From assembly GCA_030247575.1 (NCBI GenBank), contig JAOTRV010000020.1, positions 1 to 64,000 on the forward strand: a stretch of DNA of 64,000 nucleotides, in the 5' to 3' direction. Position numbers and translations under genes: made by a program. This document shows positions 48,891-58,395 of this stretch, piece after piece. Each line of letters starts with the position of its first letter. Position 1 is the stretch's first letter. The notes under the pieces are model-generated. The model did not search any database and was not told where the DNA came from. It saw only the letters and a program-made list of their open reading frames with translations. The DNA is from Sulfuritalea sp. (GTDB lineage Bacteria; Pseudomonadota; Gammaproteobacteria; Burkholderiales; Rhodocyclaceae).

Positions 48891-50717
48891 TTAGCGTCCG
48901 CGCATGAACAGCTTGTCGAGCTCCGCCATCGAGAGCTGGACCCAGGTCGGCCGGCCGTGGTTGCACTGGTCGGCGCGTTCGGTTTCCTCCATCTGGCGCA
49001 GCAGGGCGTTCATTTCCGGCAGGCTCAGCAGGCGGTGGGCGCGCACCGCGCCGTGGCAGGCCATGGTCGCCAGCAGTTCGTTGCGCTGCGTTTCGACCAC
49101 GCGGCTGGCCGGATGCTCGGCCAGATCCCTGAGCAGCGAGCGCACCAGGTCGACCGGGTTGCCGCCCGCCAGCAGCGCCGGCAGGCTGCGCACCGCGAGT
49201 TGCCGCGGACCGGCGGCAGTGATGGCAAAGCCGAGCTGGGCTAGCGCCTCGTGCTGTTCGGCGGCCGTCGCCATTTCGGCTTCGCTGGCGGACAGCAGCA
49301 GCGGCACCAGCAGGGTCTGCGTCGCCGGCGGCCCGGCATCGAGGCTCTGTTTCAGCTTTTCGTAGAGGATGCGTTCGTGCGCGGCGTGCATGTCCACCAG
49401 CGCCAGACCGTTGGCATTCTGGGCGAGGATGTAGACGCCATGCAGTTGTGCGATGGCGTAGCCGAGCAGCGGTGCAGTGTCGCTTTGCTGTGCGTCGGAA
49501 GTTATGCCTCCGGCAGAGCCGGGGGCGGTATCCCCTGCGGACGACGCTGGCTCGCTCTGCGTACCTGGGATTCCGCTTTGCGGGCAGGTAACGGCCGCGT
49601 CGGCGAAGGCCGCGCGGGCGAATTCGAGATAGGCGCGCGCCGCCGGTTCGCCGACACCGAGGCCGGACTGGCGCGCGTAGGAGAAAGCGGAAGGTGCGTA
49701 GGCGGCCGGCGCTGCCGCTTCCTGCGCCGCTGCGCCGGACAAGGGCGCAGCCAGCGTGCGCTGGAGCGCGTGGAAGATGAACTGGTGGATGCCGCGGGCA
49801 TCGCGAAAGCGCACCTCGGTCTTGGCCGGATGCACATTCACATCGACGCCGGACGGATCGAGTTCGAGGAACAGCACGTAGGCCGGGTGGCGCTGGCCGT
49901 GCAGGATGTCGGCCCAGGCCTGGCGCGCGGCGTGGGTCAGCAGCTTGTCGCGCACGAAGCGGCCATTGACGAAAAAATATTGCTCGTCGCGCCCCGAGCG
50001 CGAATAGGCCGGCAGCGCGGCCAGCCCCGAAAGCCGCAGCGGCCCGGCCGCGGCGTCGAGCGGCCGCGCATGCGGGAAGAAGTCTTCGCCGATGATCTCT
50101 CGCGCACGTCGGGCAAAGTCGGCGCTGGCGAGACGGCGTTTGACGCTGCCGTTGTGGACGAGCGTGAAGGCGACATCGGGCCGCGCCAGCGCCATGCGCC
50201 GCACGACCTCGTCGCAATGCGCGAATTCGGTGGCTTCGGTCTTGAGGAACTTGCGCCGCGCCGGGGTGTTGAAATACAGGTCGGCGACTTCGATCACCGT
50301 GCCGCCGGCCAGCGCCGCGGGCTCCTTCTCGCCGGCGTGGCTGTGGAGACGGTAGGCGTGGGATTGCGCCGCGTGTCGACTCGTGATGGAAACCCGCGCG
50401 ACCGAGGCGATGGAGGCCAGCGCCTCGCCGCGAAAGCCGTAGCTGGCGACGCGTTCCAGATCGTCGAGGCTGGCGATCTTGCTCGTGGCGTGGCGCGCCA
50501 GCGCCAGCGGCAGGTCCTCGGGGGCGATGCCGCTGCCGTCATCGACGATGCGGATCAGGCGCACGCCGCCTTCTTCGAGCTGCACGTCGATCCGCGTCGC
50601 GCCGGCGTCGAGGCTGTTTTCGAGCAGTTCCTTGAGCACCGAAGCCGGCCGTTCGACGACCTCGCCGGCGGCAATCTGGCTGATCAGGAGGTCGGGCAGC
50701 GGCTTGATGATTCCCAT
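48891..50717 (-). CDS. mutL: DNA mismatch repair protein MutL
   Basis: GHKL ATPase that couples MutS mismatch recognition to strand incision. About 608 residues from the ATG at 50717 (MGIIKPLPDLLISQIAAGEVVERP). It has VLKELLENSLDAGATRI, IVDDGSGIAPEDLPLALARHATSKI and YGFRGEALASIASV in the N-terminal ATPase, and the dimerisation domain from about 400 (GYAIAQLHGVYILAQN). The CxxC-type endonuclease motif DQHAxHERxNYE is replaced by DMHAAHERILYEKLK, as in MutL without endonuclease activity. The linker carries a repeat-like stretch and K193-F201 is encoded by repeat copy 11 in reverse. Confidence 0.96.
   Translation of the reverse strand: MGIIKPLPDLLISQIAAGEVVERPASVLKELLENSLDAGATRIDVQLEEGGVRLIRIVDDGSGIAPEDLPLALARHATSKIASLDDLERVASYGFRGEALASIASVARVSITSRHAAQSHAYRLHSHAGEKEPAALAGGTVIEVADLYFNTPARRKFLKTEATEFAHCDEVVRRMALARPDVAFTLVHNGSVKRRLASADFARRAREIIGEDFFPHARPLDAAAGPLRLSGLAALPAYSRSGRDEQYFFVNGRFVRDKLLTHAARQAWADILHGQRHPAYVLFLELDPSGVDVNVHPAKTEVRFRDARGIHQFIFHALQRTLAAPLSGAAAQEAAAPAAYAPSAFSYARQSGLGVGEPAARAYLEFARAAFADAAVTCPQSGIPGTQSEPASSAGDTAPGSAGGITSDAQQSDTAPLLGYAIAQLHGVYILAQNANGLALVDMHAAHERILYEKLKQSLDAGPPATQTLLVPLLLSASEAEMATAAEQHEALAQLGFAITAAGPRQLAVRSLPALLAGGNPVDLVRSLLRDLAEHPASRVVETQRNELLATMACHGAVRAHRLLSLPEMNALLRQMEETERADQCNHGRPTWVQLSMAELDKLFMRGR
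50115..50139 (+). repeat. Dispersed 25-nt repeat, copy 11 (inside mutL, antisense)
   Basis: Left block AGTCGGCGCTGG, spacer CGAG, right block ACGGCGT. It runs opposite to mutL, so the gene reads the complement as Lys-Arg-Arg-Leu-Ala-Ser-Ala-Asp-Phe in the ATPase/transducer domain. Confidence 0.8.
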
Positions 50718-50772
50718 GGGGCCGATTATAGCTTCCGGTAAAATCGCGCCTTTCCTTCGACAGCGCCGCCCC

Positions 50773-51429
50773 GTGGAACTTCTCGCCCAATTCATCGACA
50801 TCATCCTGCACGTGGACAAATACCTGGCCATCTTGCTGGCGCAGTACGGCACCTGGATCTACGCGATCCTGTTCGCCATTGTGTTTTGCGAGACCGGCCT
50901 GGTGGTGACGCCCTTCCTGCCCGGCGATTCGCTGCTGTTCGTCGCCGGCGCGCTGGCAGCGACCAGCGGCGGCGCCTTCGACATCAACATCGTGATCGCC
51001 GTGCTGCTCGCCGCCGCGATCCTCGGCGACAACACCAATTACTGGATCGGGCGCTGGGCCGGCAAGCGCATCCTGGCCTGGGGCGAGCATTCGCGCTATT
51101 TCAACCGCAAGGCCTTCGACCTGACGCACGCCTATTACGAAAAGCACGGCGGCAAGACCATGCTGGTGGCGCGCTTCATGCCGTTCGTGCGCACTTTCGC
51201 GCCCTTCGTCGCCGGCGTCGGTAACATGAGCTACCCGCGCTATTTCGCCTTCGACCTCGCCGGCGCCGTGCTCTGGGTTTTCTCGCTGTGCCTCGCCGGT
51301 TACTGGTTCGGCAACATTCCCTGGGTCAAGTCGAATCTGTCGCTGATCATCTTCGGCACCATCGGCCTGTCGCTGGCGCCACTGGCCCTGGCCTGGCTGC
51401 GCCACCGGCTGGCGCCGAAGGCTTCCTGA
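50773..51429 (+). CDS. DedA family membrane protein
   Basis: A 218-residue inner-membrane protein with a GTG start at 50773 (VELLAQFIDIILHVDKYLA). Diagnostic DedA blocks are FCETGLVVTPFLPGDSLLFVAGALA near 43 and YEKHGGKTMLVARFMPFVRTFAPFVAGVGNMSY near 118-150 (in two parts), with the conserved R and FxRT. DedA proteins affect membrane potential and undecaprenyl phosphate recycling. It is divergent from mutL. Confidence 0.92.
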   Translation: MELLAQFIDIILHVDKYLAILLAQYGTWIYAILFAIVFCETGLVVTPFLPGDSLLFVAGALAATSGGAFDINIVIAVLLAAAILGDNTNYWIGRWAGKRILAWGEHSRYFNRKAFDLTHAYYEKHGGKTMLVARFMPFVRTFAPFVAGVGNMSYPRYFAFDLAGAVLWVFSLCLAGYWFGNIPWVKSNLSLIIFGTIGLSLAPLALAWLRHRLAPKAS

Positions 51430-51431
51430 GC

Positions 51432-52199
51432 ATGCGTGCCGCCGCGGCGCTCGGGCTCACGCTGCTGCTCGCGGCGTGTTCCCACCACGGCGCGCAGAGC
51501 GGCACCAAAGGCGCGGCGCAGCCCGGCGCGAAAAGTGCCGACCCGGCGCGCGCCGTGGGCGACTCGGTGAGCAGCTTCGATCCGAAGCAGATCGGCAAGA
51601 GCGACGTCGACCGCGTCGCCGACATCCATCGCCGCGAGGTGTTCGCCAGCCTGCGCGTGCTGGCCGAAAAGCTCTACCGGCGCAATCCGCGCGAATGGAA
51701 GAAGGGCGGCCATGCCAGCGTCGAGGCGGCGCTCGATCGTCTGCTCGATCCGCGCACCGGCTGGCGACCGTCCGAAGCCGCGGGCCGGCGCGGCACCGAC
51801 GCCATCCTGCTGGCCCTGCGCGAAGATTTCGGCGGCGACCGGGTGGCCGTGTTCATAGCCGGCATGGGCTTCATGCTGAACGCCGCCTTCGACGAAAAGA
51901 CCGAATTCTTCATGCTCGACGATCTCGATCCGCAGAAGCTCTACAACAGCGCGCGCAATCTCGAAGTCGCCGCCTGGAAACTCGGCAACGCGCGCGACGC
52001 CGGCGGCGCCCTGCTGCTGCTCTCCAACGACATGCTGCAGCAGCCGGCCAACCTCAGCTTCGAGCGCGAGTTCGGCAAGATGGTCGGCAACCTCGACCTC
52101 CTCGCGGCGCTGATCGCCGACAAGGGCCACCGCACCATCGCCCGCATGGCGCAAAGCGTCGCCACGGCGGTATTCCTTCCTGTGGCGGGGATGCGATGA
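51432..52199 (+). CDS. Hypothetical lipoprotein
   Basis: A 255-residue protein from the ATG at 51432 with a lipobox LLLAAC (Cys at about 15). A Gly/Ala-rich linker of 20 residues precedes a helical domain (SDVDRVADIHRREVFASLRVLAEKLYRRNPREW and FIAGMGFMLNAAFDEKTEFFMLDDLDPQKLY, each in parts). I do not know the family. Its stop overlaps the purN start by 4 bp, so it sits in a transcript with purN. It is probably anchored to the outer membrane. Confidence 0.7.
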   Translation: MRAAAALGLTLLLAACSHHGAQSGTKGAAQPGAKSADPARAVGDSVSSFDPKQIGKSDVDRVADIHRREVFASLRVLAEKLYRRNPREWKKGGHASVEAALDRLLDPRTGWRPSEAAGRRGTDAILLALREDFGGDRVAVFIAGMGFMLNAAFDEKTEFFMLDDLDPQKLYNSARNLEVAAWKLGNARDAGGALLLLSNDMLQQPANLSFEREFGKMVGNLDLLAALIADKGHRTIARMAQSVATAVFLPVAGMR

Positions 52200-52843
52200 A
52201 GCGCTACGTCATCCTGATTTCGGGGCGCGGCAGCAACATGGGATCCCTGCTCGACGCGGGCCTGCCCGGCGCCTGCGCGGCGGTGATCAGCAACCGGCCC
52301 GATGCGGCCGGCCTCGCGTCCGCCGCCGGCCGCGGCATCGCCACCGCCGTGATCGACCATCGCGGCTTCGCCTCGCGCGCGGAGTTCGACATCGCGCTGG
52401 CGGCCGGGATCGAACGCCATGCGCCTGACCTGGTCCTGCTCGCCGGCTTCATGCGCATCCTTACCGACGATTTCGTGCGCCGCTTCGAAGGCCGCCTGCT
52501 GAACATCCATCCCTCGCTGCTGCCGCTGTTCCCCGGTATCAAGACCCACGCCCAGGCGCTGGCGGCCGGAGTGCGCATCCACGGCTGCAGCGTACATTTC
52601 GTGACGCCGGCGCTCGACGGCGGGCCGATCATCGCGCAGGCCGCGGTGCCGGTGCAGGCGGACGACGACGAGGCGAGCCTGGGCCGGCGCGTGCTGGTCG
52701 AGGAGCATCTTCTTTACCCGCGCGTCGCGCGTTGGTTTCTCGAAGGCCGCCTGCGCCTCGTCGACGGCCGCGCGCAATTGGAGGGCGAGACGGCGGTCGG
52801 TGGCGCGCTGCATGTGCCGCTGACCGAGCCGAAGGGCAATTGA
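52196..52843 (+). CDS. purN: Phosphoribosylglycinamide formyltransferase
   Basis: Formyl-THF-dependent GAR transformylase of purine synthesis. The 215-residue protein has the phosphate loop ISGRGSNMGSLLDAG, the catalytic NIHPSLLPLFPG (Asn and His) near 100, and HFVTPALDGGPIIAQAAVPV with the active Asp. Start at 52196 overlaps the lipoprotein gene stop. Confidence 0.96.
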   Translation: MKRYVILISGRGSNMGSLLDAGLPGACAAVISNRPDAAGLASAAGRGIATAVIDHRGFASRAEFDIALAAGIERHAPDLVLLAGFMRILTDDFVRRFEGRLLNIHPSLLPLFPGIKTHAQALAAGVRIHGCSVHFVTPALDGGPIIAQAAVPVQADDDEASLGRRVLVEEHLLYPRVARWFLEGRLRLVDGRAQLEGETAVGGALHVPLTEPKGN

Positions 52844-52855
52844 GGCGCGCTTGAG

Positions 52856-53830
52856 ATGCCCTTCGTCCTGGCACTGGCCGCCTCGGCCCTGATCCATGCG
52901 GCGGCGCTGTTGGGGCCCGGCTGGAGCCTGCCCGGCGACCACGATGCCGATGCGCCGCCGACCATCGACGCCGTGCTGACCAAACCCGTGCCGCGCGCCG
53001 AACCCGCGCCGGTCGCGAAGCCGGCGCCCAGGCACCATGTCGACAAGCCGCGGCCGCCGCGCATGGCGACGGCGGCAGCCGCGGCGCCTTCGATCCCTGC
53101 CGCGCCGAGCGCGCCGCCGGCGCCTGTCGAGCCGCCGCCAGTCGCCGTGCCGCCGGCGTCTACTCCTGAACCGAAAGCCGCCCCGGCGCCGTCCGCCGTC
53201 CGCATTGCGCTGCCGGCGAACGGGCGCGTGCGCTACGCGATCACGCGCGGCGAGGAAGGCTTCGTCATCGGCCAGACCACGCATACCTGGCAGCAGGACG
53301 GTTTCACCTACACGCTGCAAAGCGTCGCCGAGACGACGGGACTGGTGGCGCTGTTCAAGTCGGCGCGCGTGTTGCAGAGCAGCCGGGGCGAGGTCACGGC
53401 GGCGGGCCTCAAGCCGCGCGAGTTTCGTCATGAGCGCGTGGGCGGGCTGGACACGGCGAGCTTCGACTGGGCGCGCGGCGTCGTTGCCTACGCCGGACGC
53501 GAGGACGGCGTCGCCGCCGGCGCGCAGGACATGCTCTCGATGTACTACCAGCTGGTGCTGCTGGCGCCGAAGGCCGGCACACTGGAAATGCCCATCGCCA
53601 CCGGGCGCAAGCTGGAAACCTATCGCATCGAAGTCCTCGGCGAAGAAGCCCTCGCGCTGCCGGCCGGCGAGCGCCGGGCACTGCGCCTGAAAATCCGCAG
53701 CGGCAGCGACAGCATCGAACTGTGGATAGCGCCGGACATGCGCGCGCTGCCGCTGAAAATCCGCTTCACCGACCGCAAGGGCGAGATCTTCGACCAGATC
53801 GCGCAGGACATCGAGATCAAGGAGCAATAA
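52856..53830 (+). CDS. DUF3108 exported protein with Pro/Ala linker
   Basis: A 324-residue protein. The N-terminal hydrophobic segment (FVLALAASALIHAAALLGPG) acts as signal or anchor, followed by an 85-residue Pro/Ala-rich linker and, from about 120, a DUF3108 beta-rich domain (GRVRYAITRGEEGFVIGQTTHTW ... LVALFKSARVLQSSRGEV). DUF3108 proteins are periplasmic, of unknown function, possibly lipid-binding. VAVPPASTP at residues 96-104 is encoded by repeat copy 12. It is 12 bp after purN. Confidence 0.83.
   Translation: MPFVLALAASALIHAAALLGPGWSLPGDHDADAPPTIDAVLTKPVPRAEPAPVAKPAPRHHVDKPRPPRMATAAAAAPSIPAAPSAPPAPVEPPPVAVPPASTPEPKAAPAPSAVRIALPANGRVRYAITRGEEGFVIGQTTHTWQQDGFTYTLQSVAETTGLVALFKSARVLQSSRGEVTAAGLKPREFRHERVGGLDTASFDWARGVVAYAGREDGVAAGAQDMLSMYYQLVLLAPKAGTLEMPIATGRKLETYRIEVLGEEALALPAGERRALRLKIRSGSDSIELWIAPDMRALPLKIRFTDRKGEIFDQIAQDIEIKEQ
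53142..53166 (-). repeat. Dispersed 25-nt repeat, copy 12 (inside DUF3108 gene, antisense)
   Basis: Second subtype on the minus strand: left block AGTAGACGCCGG, spacer CGGC, right block ACGGCGA. The gene reads the complement as Val-Ala-Val-Pro-Pro-Ala-Ser-Thr, the same phase as in the truncated rluD. Confidence 0.85.
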
Positions 53831-53873
53831 TGCACATTCCCTCCCACCCCATTGCAGGAAAGCGAGACGCGGC

Positions 53874-55313
53874 ATGAGCGACGACAGGAAGCGCGGCAAG
53901 CCGCGCGGCACGGGCGGTCCGCGCCGTGAAGCAGCGCGGGCAAGCGCCGGACACGGGGCGGAGCAGCCGGCGGCCGAGGCGGGCCTCGCCGCCGATCTGC
54001 TCAACGCGGCGGTGGCCGCCACCGCCGCGTTGCTGACCTTCAACCAGCCGGCCGACGCCGCCCTGTCGGCATTTTTTCGCGCGCGCAAGAGCGGCGCGAA
54101 AGACCGCGCCTTCATCGCCGAAACGGCCTATGCCGTATTGCGCCGCAAGCGCCTGCTGGAACGCCTCGCTGCCTGCGGTCCAAACCTGGAGCCGACCTTC
54201 CTCGCCCCGGGCGCGACGCCGAAGCGCGGAGGATCGAAGCCTTCCGGCCCGCGTCGCATTTCTCCTCGCGAGTTGGTGCTGCTCTCCTTGTCGCGCGTGC
54301 GCGGCATGTCGCAGCGCCAGCTCGAAAATGCCCTGATGCCGGGTGAAGCCGAGTGGCTGGCGGAGATCCGGCGCCAGCCGGAACCGGAACTGACGCTGGC
54401 CGAGCAACTGGATTTCCCCGACTGGCTGGCGGAACGAATGGCGGCGCGCATGTCGCCCGAGGAGCTGCTGGCCCTGGCGCGCGCGCTGAACACGCCGGCG
54501 CCGCTCGATCTGCGCGTGAATACGCTGAAGGCGGAGCGCGAGGGCGTGATGAAGCTTCTCGCCGCCGACGGCATCGTCGCCACGCCCTGCCCGTATTCGC
54601 CGCTGGGCCTGCGCCTGAAGACCAAACCCTATCTGCAGAAGCATCCGGCCTACCTCGACGGCAGCATCGAGGTGCAGGACGAGGGCTCGCAACTGCTCGG
54701 CTTTCTGCTGGCACCGAAACGCAGCGAGATGGTGGTGGATTTCTGCGCCGGCGCCGGCGGCAAGACGCTGATCCTCGGTGCCCTGATGCGCTCCACCGGG
54801 CGCCTGTATGCCTTCGACGTATCGGACAAGCGGCTGGCCAAGCTGAAGCCGCGCGCGGCGCGTGCCGGGCTGTCGAACGTGCATCCGGCCTGCCTCTCCG
54901 GCGAGAACGACACGCGGGTGAAGCGGCTGCAGGGCAAGGCCGATCGCGTGCTGGTCGATGCGCCCTGTTCCGGGCTGGGCACCCTGCGCCGCAACCCCGA
55001 CCTCAAGTGGCGGCAGTCGCCGCAGAGCGTAGACGAGCTGACCGTCAAGCAGGCCGCCATTCTCGCCGCCGCGGCGAAGCTGCTGCGGCCCGGCGGCCGG
55101 CTGGTGTATGCCACCTGCAGCATTCTGGCGGAAGAGAACGAAGCCATCGTCGGCGCCTTCCTCGCCGCGCATGCCGATTTCCATCGCCTGTCGGCACAGG
55201 AGGTGCTGGCGGCGCAGGGCATCGTCATCGACTGCGGCGAGGACATGCGCCTGTCGCCGCAGAAGCACGGCACCGATGCCTTCTATGCCGCTGTGCTGGA
55301 ACGCGCCAAGTGA
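53874..55313 (+). CDS. RsmB/NOP family rRNA (cytosine-C5) methyltransferase
   Basis: A 479-residue protein. An N-terminal NusB-like helical domain (RDRAFIAE-type motif KDRAFIAETAYAVLRRK near 85) precedes a Rossmann methyltransferase with VDFCAGAGGKTLILGALM, the PCSG catalytic motif in DAPCSGLGTLRRNPDLKWR, and the TC Cys in YATCSILAEENEAIV. These features fit RsmB, or a Sun-like paralogue; exact site m5C967 is inferred. A Lys/Arg-rich N-terminal tail is unusual. It overlaps the next gene by 4 bp. Confidence 0.9.
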   Translation: MSDDRKRGKPRGTGGPRREAARASAGHGAEQPAAEAGLAADLLNAAVAATAALLTFNQPADAALSAFFRARKSGAKDRAFIAETAYAVLRRKRLLERLAACGPNLEPTFLAPGATPKRGGSKPSGPRRISPRELVLLSLSRVRGMSQRQLENALMPGEAEWLAEIRRQPEPELTLAEQLDFPDWLAERMAARMSPEELLALARALNTPAPLDLRVNTLKAEREGVMKLLAADGIVATPCPYSPLGLRLKTKPYLQKHPAYLDGSIEVQDEGSQLLGFLLAPKRSEMVVDFCAGAGGKTLILGALMRSTGRLYAFDVSDKRLAKLKPRAARAGLSNVHPACLSGENDTRVKRLQGKADRVLVDAPCSGLGTLRRNPDLKWRQSPQSVDELTVKQAAILAAAAKLLRPGGRLVYATCSILAEENEAIVGAFLAAHADFHRLSAQEVLAAQGIVIDCGEDMRLSPQKHGTDAFYAAVLERAK

Positions 55314-55852
55314 GAAGGCTGCTCGCGGCACTGCTGCTGTGCTGGACAGTCAGCGCCGGCGCCACGCCGCTGCCGGCCGCCGGCACGGTCGAAGTCCTGT
55401 TCACGCCCTGGGACGATGCCGAGGGCGCCATCGTGCGGGTGCTGGGCGAGGCGAGGAAGAGCCTTCATGTGCAGGCCTACCTGCTCACCAGCCGTTCGAT
55501 CGCCAGGGCCCTGCAAGCCGCGCAGTCGCGCGGCGTCGCGATCGAGATACTGGCCGACCGCGAGATGCTGGAAAAGAGCGACAAGTCGCTGCTGCCCATG
55601 CTGGCCGGCGGCGGCATCCCGGTCTGGATCGAAACGCGCTACGCTGCGGCACACAACAAGGTGATCCTGGTCGACGCCGGCCAGGCCGACGCCATCGTCA
55701 TCACCGGCAGCTACAATTTCACCTGGTCGGCGCAGGCGCGCAATGCGGAGAACCTGCTGATCCTGCGCGGCAATCCGGCGCTGGCCCGGCGCTATCTGGA
55801 CAACTGGCAGCGCCACCGGAGCGAGGCCGAAAAGATGAGCGGAGCACAGTGA
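55310..55852 (+). CDS. Phospholipase D-like (single-HKD) exported nuclease
   Basis: A 180-residue protein with a GTG start overlapping the methyltransferase stop. A signal peptide of about 18 residues ends in SAGA. A single HxK motif is seen in HNKVILVDAGQADAIVITGS, followed by YNFTWSAQARNAEN (family SxNxT). The one-motif layout and size resemble the Nuc/BfiI group that dimerises to form its active site; some members are membrane-bound phospholipases. The substrate is uncertain. Confidence 0.85.
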   Translation: MRRLLAALLLCWTVSAGATPLPAAGTVEVLFTPWDDAEGAIVRVLGEARKSLHVQAYLLTSRSIARALQAAQSRGVAIEILADREMLEKSDKSLLPMLAGGGIPVWIETRYAAAHNKVILVDAGQADAIVITGSYNFTWSAQARNAENLLILRGNPALARRYLDNWQRHRSEAEKMSGAQ

Positions 55853-55853
55853 G

Positions 55854-57128
55854 ATGACGCAACACGAGCTGGCGAGCCTGTGGCGCCACATGCTTGCCGA
55901 CCTGCGCGAGCCGGACCTGATCTGGCAGCTGCTCGCGCTCGCGGCCTGCCTGCTGCTGGCCAAACTCGGCGAGCGCCTGGTGCGCAGCCGCCAGATCGGC
56001 GCCGGGTCGGGCTGGGAGTTCGGTCGCGGCGGGCTGAAGCGCATCACCTTTCCGTTGCTGGCGGTGGTGCTGATCCTGATCGCGCGACCCGTGGCGGAAG
56101 AGTGGATTCGCGTCAGCCTGCTGTCGCTGGCCCTGCCCCTGCTGTCCTCGCTGGCGGTGATCCGCGTGGTGTTCTACGTGTTGCGCCTGAGCTTCGCCGA
56201 ATCCACCTGGCTGGTGCAGTTCGAGCGCGTCTTTGCCGGGCTGGTCTGGGTCGTCGTCGCCCTGCATATCACCGGCCTGCTGCCCGGGGTGATCGACGTG
56301 CTGGAGTCGGTGGCCTTCACCGCCGGCAAGCAGAAACTCACGCTGTGGAATCTGCTGCAGGGCGCCGCCGCGGTGCTGGTCACCGTCTTCCTCGCGCTCT
56401 GGCTGTCCGGCGCGATCGAGCGACGGCTGCACGCGGCCGCCGGGCTCGACAGCAACCTGCGCGTGGTGCTGGCGCGCCTGTCGCGGGCGCTGCTGATCCT
56501 GCTGGCGGTGCTGATCGGCCTGCCGATGGTCGGCATCGACCTCACCACGCTTTCGGTGTTCGGCGGCGCGCTCGGCGTCGGCCTCGGCTTCGGCCTGCAA
56601 AAGATCGCCAGCAACTACGTCTCCGGCTTCATCATCCTGCTCGACAACTCGATCCGCATCGGCAACGTCATCACGGTGGGCGCCGACCGCGGCGAAGTGA
56701 CGCGCATCACCACGCGCTACACCGTGCTCAAGAATCCGGGCGGCGTCGAAGCGCTGGTGCCCAACGAACTGCTGATCGGCTCGGTGGTGCAGAACGAGTC
56801 CTACAGCGATCCGCGGGTGCGCATCGCGCTGCCGGTACAGGTCAGCTACGACAGCGATCTGGAGCGCGCCATGGGCATCATGGCGGCGGCGGCGAGCGCC
56901 CAGCCGCGCGTGCTGGCCGACCCGGTGCCGGCGGCGCTGGTGCTGGCCTTCGCCGATTCGGGCATCAACCTCGAACTCGGCTTCTGGGTGGGCGATCCCG
57001 AGCAGGGCGTCGGCGGCCTGCGCTCGGACATCAATCTCGCCATCTGGCGCGAATTCAAGCAGGCCGGCATTTCCATTCCCTTCCCGCAACGGGAAATCCG
57101 CATCCTCAAGGACCATGGCAATGACTGA
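55854..57128 (+). CDS. Mechanosensitive channel of the MscS family
   Basis: A 424-residue protein. N-terminal membrane helices (about 20-100, then 130-200) precede the MscS pore and upper domain [22 protein letters not shown] near 240, and [27 protein letters not shown] and the C-terminal beta domain. It would release osmolytes on hypo-osmotic shock. The 3' end overlaps rlmB by 14 bp. Confidence 0.92.
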   Translation: MTQHELASLWRHMLADLREPDLIWQLLALAACLLLAKLGERLVRSRQIGAGSGWEFGRGGLKRITFPLLAVVLILIARPVAEEWIRVSLLSLALPLLSSLAVIRVVFYVLRLSFAESTWLVQFERVFAGLVWVVVALHITGLLPGVIDVLESVAFTAGKQKLTLWNLLQGAAAVLVTVFLALWLSGAIERRLHAAAGLDSNLRVVLARLSRALLILLAVLIGLPMVGIDLTTLSVFGGALGVGLGFGLQKIASNYVSGFIILLDNSIRIGNVITVGADRGEVTRITTRYTVLKNPGGVEALVPNELLIGSVVQNESYSDPRVRIALPVQVSYDSDLERAMGIMAAAASAQPRVLADPVPAALVLAFADSGINLELGFWVGDPEQGVGGLRSDINLAIWREFKQAGISIPFPQREIRILKDHGND

Positions 57129-57858
57129 CACCCGATTGATCCACGGCTTCCACGCCGTCACCGCCAAGCTGCGCCACGCCGCCGACGACGTCAAGGAAAT
57201 CACCGTCGCCGAGGGGCGCCAGGACGGCCGCATGCGCGAGCTGCTGAAGCTGGCCGAAGCCCACGGCGTGCGCGTGATCCTCTCCGATGCCAAACGGCTC
57301 GACGGCCTGGCCGGCGGCGCGCAACATCAGGGCGTGGTGGCGAAGGTCGCCGCCCAGGCCAAACACCTGACGCTGGACGACGTGCTCGACGGCCTCACCG
57401 AGCCGCCGCTGCTGCTGGTGCTGGACGGCGTCACCGATCCGCACAATCTCGGCGCCTGCCTGCGCGTGGCCGATGCCGCCGGCGCGCACGCGGTGGTGGC
57501 GCCCAAGGACAAGGCCTGCGGCCTCAATGCGACGGCGATCAAGGTCGCCAGCGGCGCCGCCGACACCGTGCCCTACATCGTGGTGACCAACCTCGCGCGC
57601 TCCCTGCGCGAGATGCAGGAGCGCGGCATCTGGGTCATCGGTGCCGCCGGCGAGGCCGACAAGGAACTCTATGCCATCGACCAGAAGGGCCCCTGCGCCT
57701 GGGTGCTCGGCGCCGAAGGCGCCGGCATGCGCCGCCTGACGCGCGAGACCTGCGACGAACTGGCGCGTATCCCGATGCACGGCAGCGTGGAGAGCCTCAA
57801 CGTGTCGGTCTCCGCCGGCATTTGCCTGTTCGAGGCAAGGCGGCAGCGCGGCAAGTGA
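57115..57858 (+). CDS. rlmB: 23S rRNA (guanosine-2251-2'-O)-methyltransferase
   Basis: A SpoU-type enzyme that makes Gm2251 in the peptidyl-transferase loop. The 247-residue protein has an N-terminal substrate domain ([15 protein letters not shown]), [29 protein letters not shown] (in parts, motif 1), [16 protein letters not shown] (motif 2) and [23 protein letters not shown] (motif 3 with Asn). ATG 57121 is an alternative start. Confidence 0.95.
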   Translation: MAMTDTRLIHGFHAVTAKLRHAADDVKEITVAEGRQDGRMRELLKLAEAHGVRVILSDAKRLDGLAGGAQHQGVVAKVAAQAKHLTLDDVLDGLTEPPLLLVLDGVTDPHNLGACLRVADAAGAHAVVAPKDKACGLNATAIKVASGAADTVPYIVVTNLARSLREMQERGIWVIGAAGEADKELYAIDQKGPCAWVLGAEGAGMRRLTRETCDELARIPMHGSVESLNVSVSAGICLFEARRQRGK

Positions 57859-57875
57859 GTCTGCAGCGCCGTCAC

Positions 57876-57902
57876 AGAAGTCGGCGCTGGCGGGACGGCG
57901 AT
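57876..57902 (+). repeat. Dispersed 25-nt repeat, copy 13 (intergenic)
   Basis: Consensus-perfect copy (AGTCGGCGCTGG, CGGG, ACGGCGA), 18 bp after the rlmB stop and left of the TumE/TumA-like cassette. Confidence 0.88.
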
Positions 57903-57980
57903 GAAATGCGGCACCTGTCCTTGAAATGTATTCGGTCGATGGTCTGCTCATCGTTCGAACCGGACGTGGTGGCTAGCGGG

Positions 57981-58009
57981 CGATGATTCCCGCTTTCGGC
58001 CGTTCGAGG
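57981..58009 (+). repeat. Left degenerate direct repeat at the TumE/TumA cassette
   Basis: ATGATTCCCGCTTTCGGCC followed by GTTCGAGG. The 13-bp core CGGCCGTTCGAGG (57997-58009) recurs at 58785-58797 beyond the toxin-antitoxin genes. Confidence 0.5.
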
Positions 58010-58083
58010 GGGGGCATTCCATATTCATGAAGTTTCACCTGTTGCAACGTTGTAGCTCGTTAACAGGGGTGATATACTGAGTC

Positions 58084-58395
58084 ATGGCTGAATCCAAACC
58101 ACAGAAGGTCCAAGACGTGGCAACCCGTTTATCAAAGAAACGGGGAAACGGGATTCTGAGGCGAGAGGTTTGGGTGGATAGCAAGGGTAAAGTGGTCCGT
58201 TACAACCTGGCGTATATCAACCACGACATTTTTCAGGGCGACAACGGACGGGTGCTTGGCTACGACAACGCCCATGGAGTTCATCACCGTCATTACAAGG
58301 GCAAGGTGGAGACAGTGGAATTTCAAAGTTTCGGCAATATCGAAGAGCGTTTCGAAGCGGAATGGCTGGCATTTAGCAGAAAGGGCAAGAAATGA
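58084..58395 (+). CDS. TumE-like (DUF6516) toxin
   Basis: A 103-residue basic protein. It has NGILRREVWVDSKGKVVRYNLAYINHDIF and the His-rich segment YDNAHGVHHRHYKGKVETVEF, then IEERFEAEWLAF, resembling TumE/DUF6516 toxin-type proteins. The mechanism is uncharacterised in detail; the His cluster suggests a nuclease-like site. The toxin gene precedes the HTH partner and overlaps it by 4 bp. Base composition is lower in G+C than rlmB. Confidence 0.6.
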   Translation: MAESKPQKVQDVATRLSKKRGNGILRREVWVDSKGKVVRYNLAYINHDIFQGDNGRVLGYDNAHGVHHRHYKGKVETVEFQSFGNIEERFEAEWLAFSRKGKK

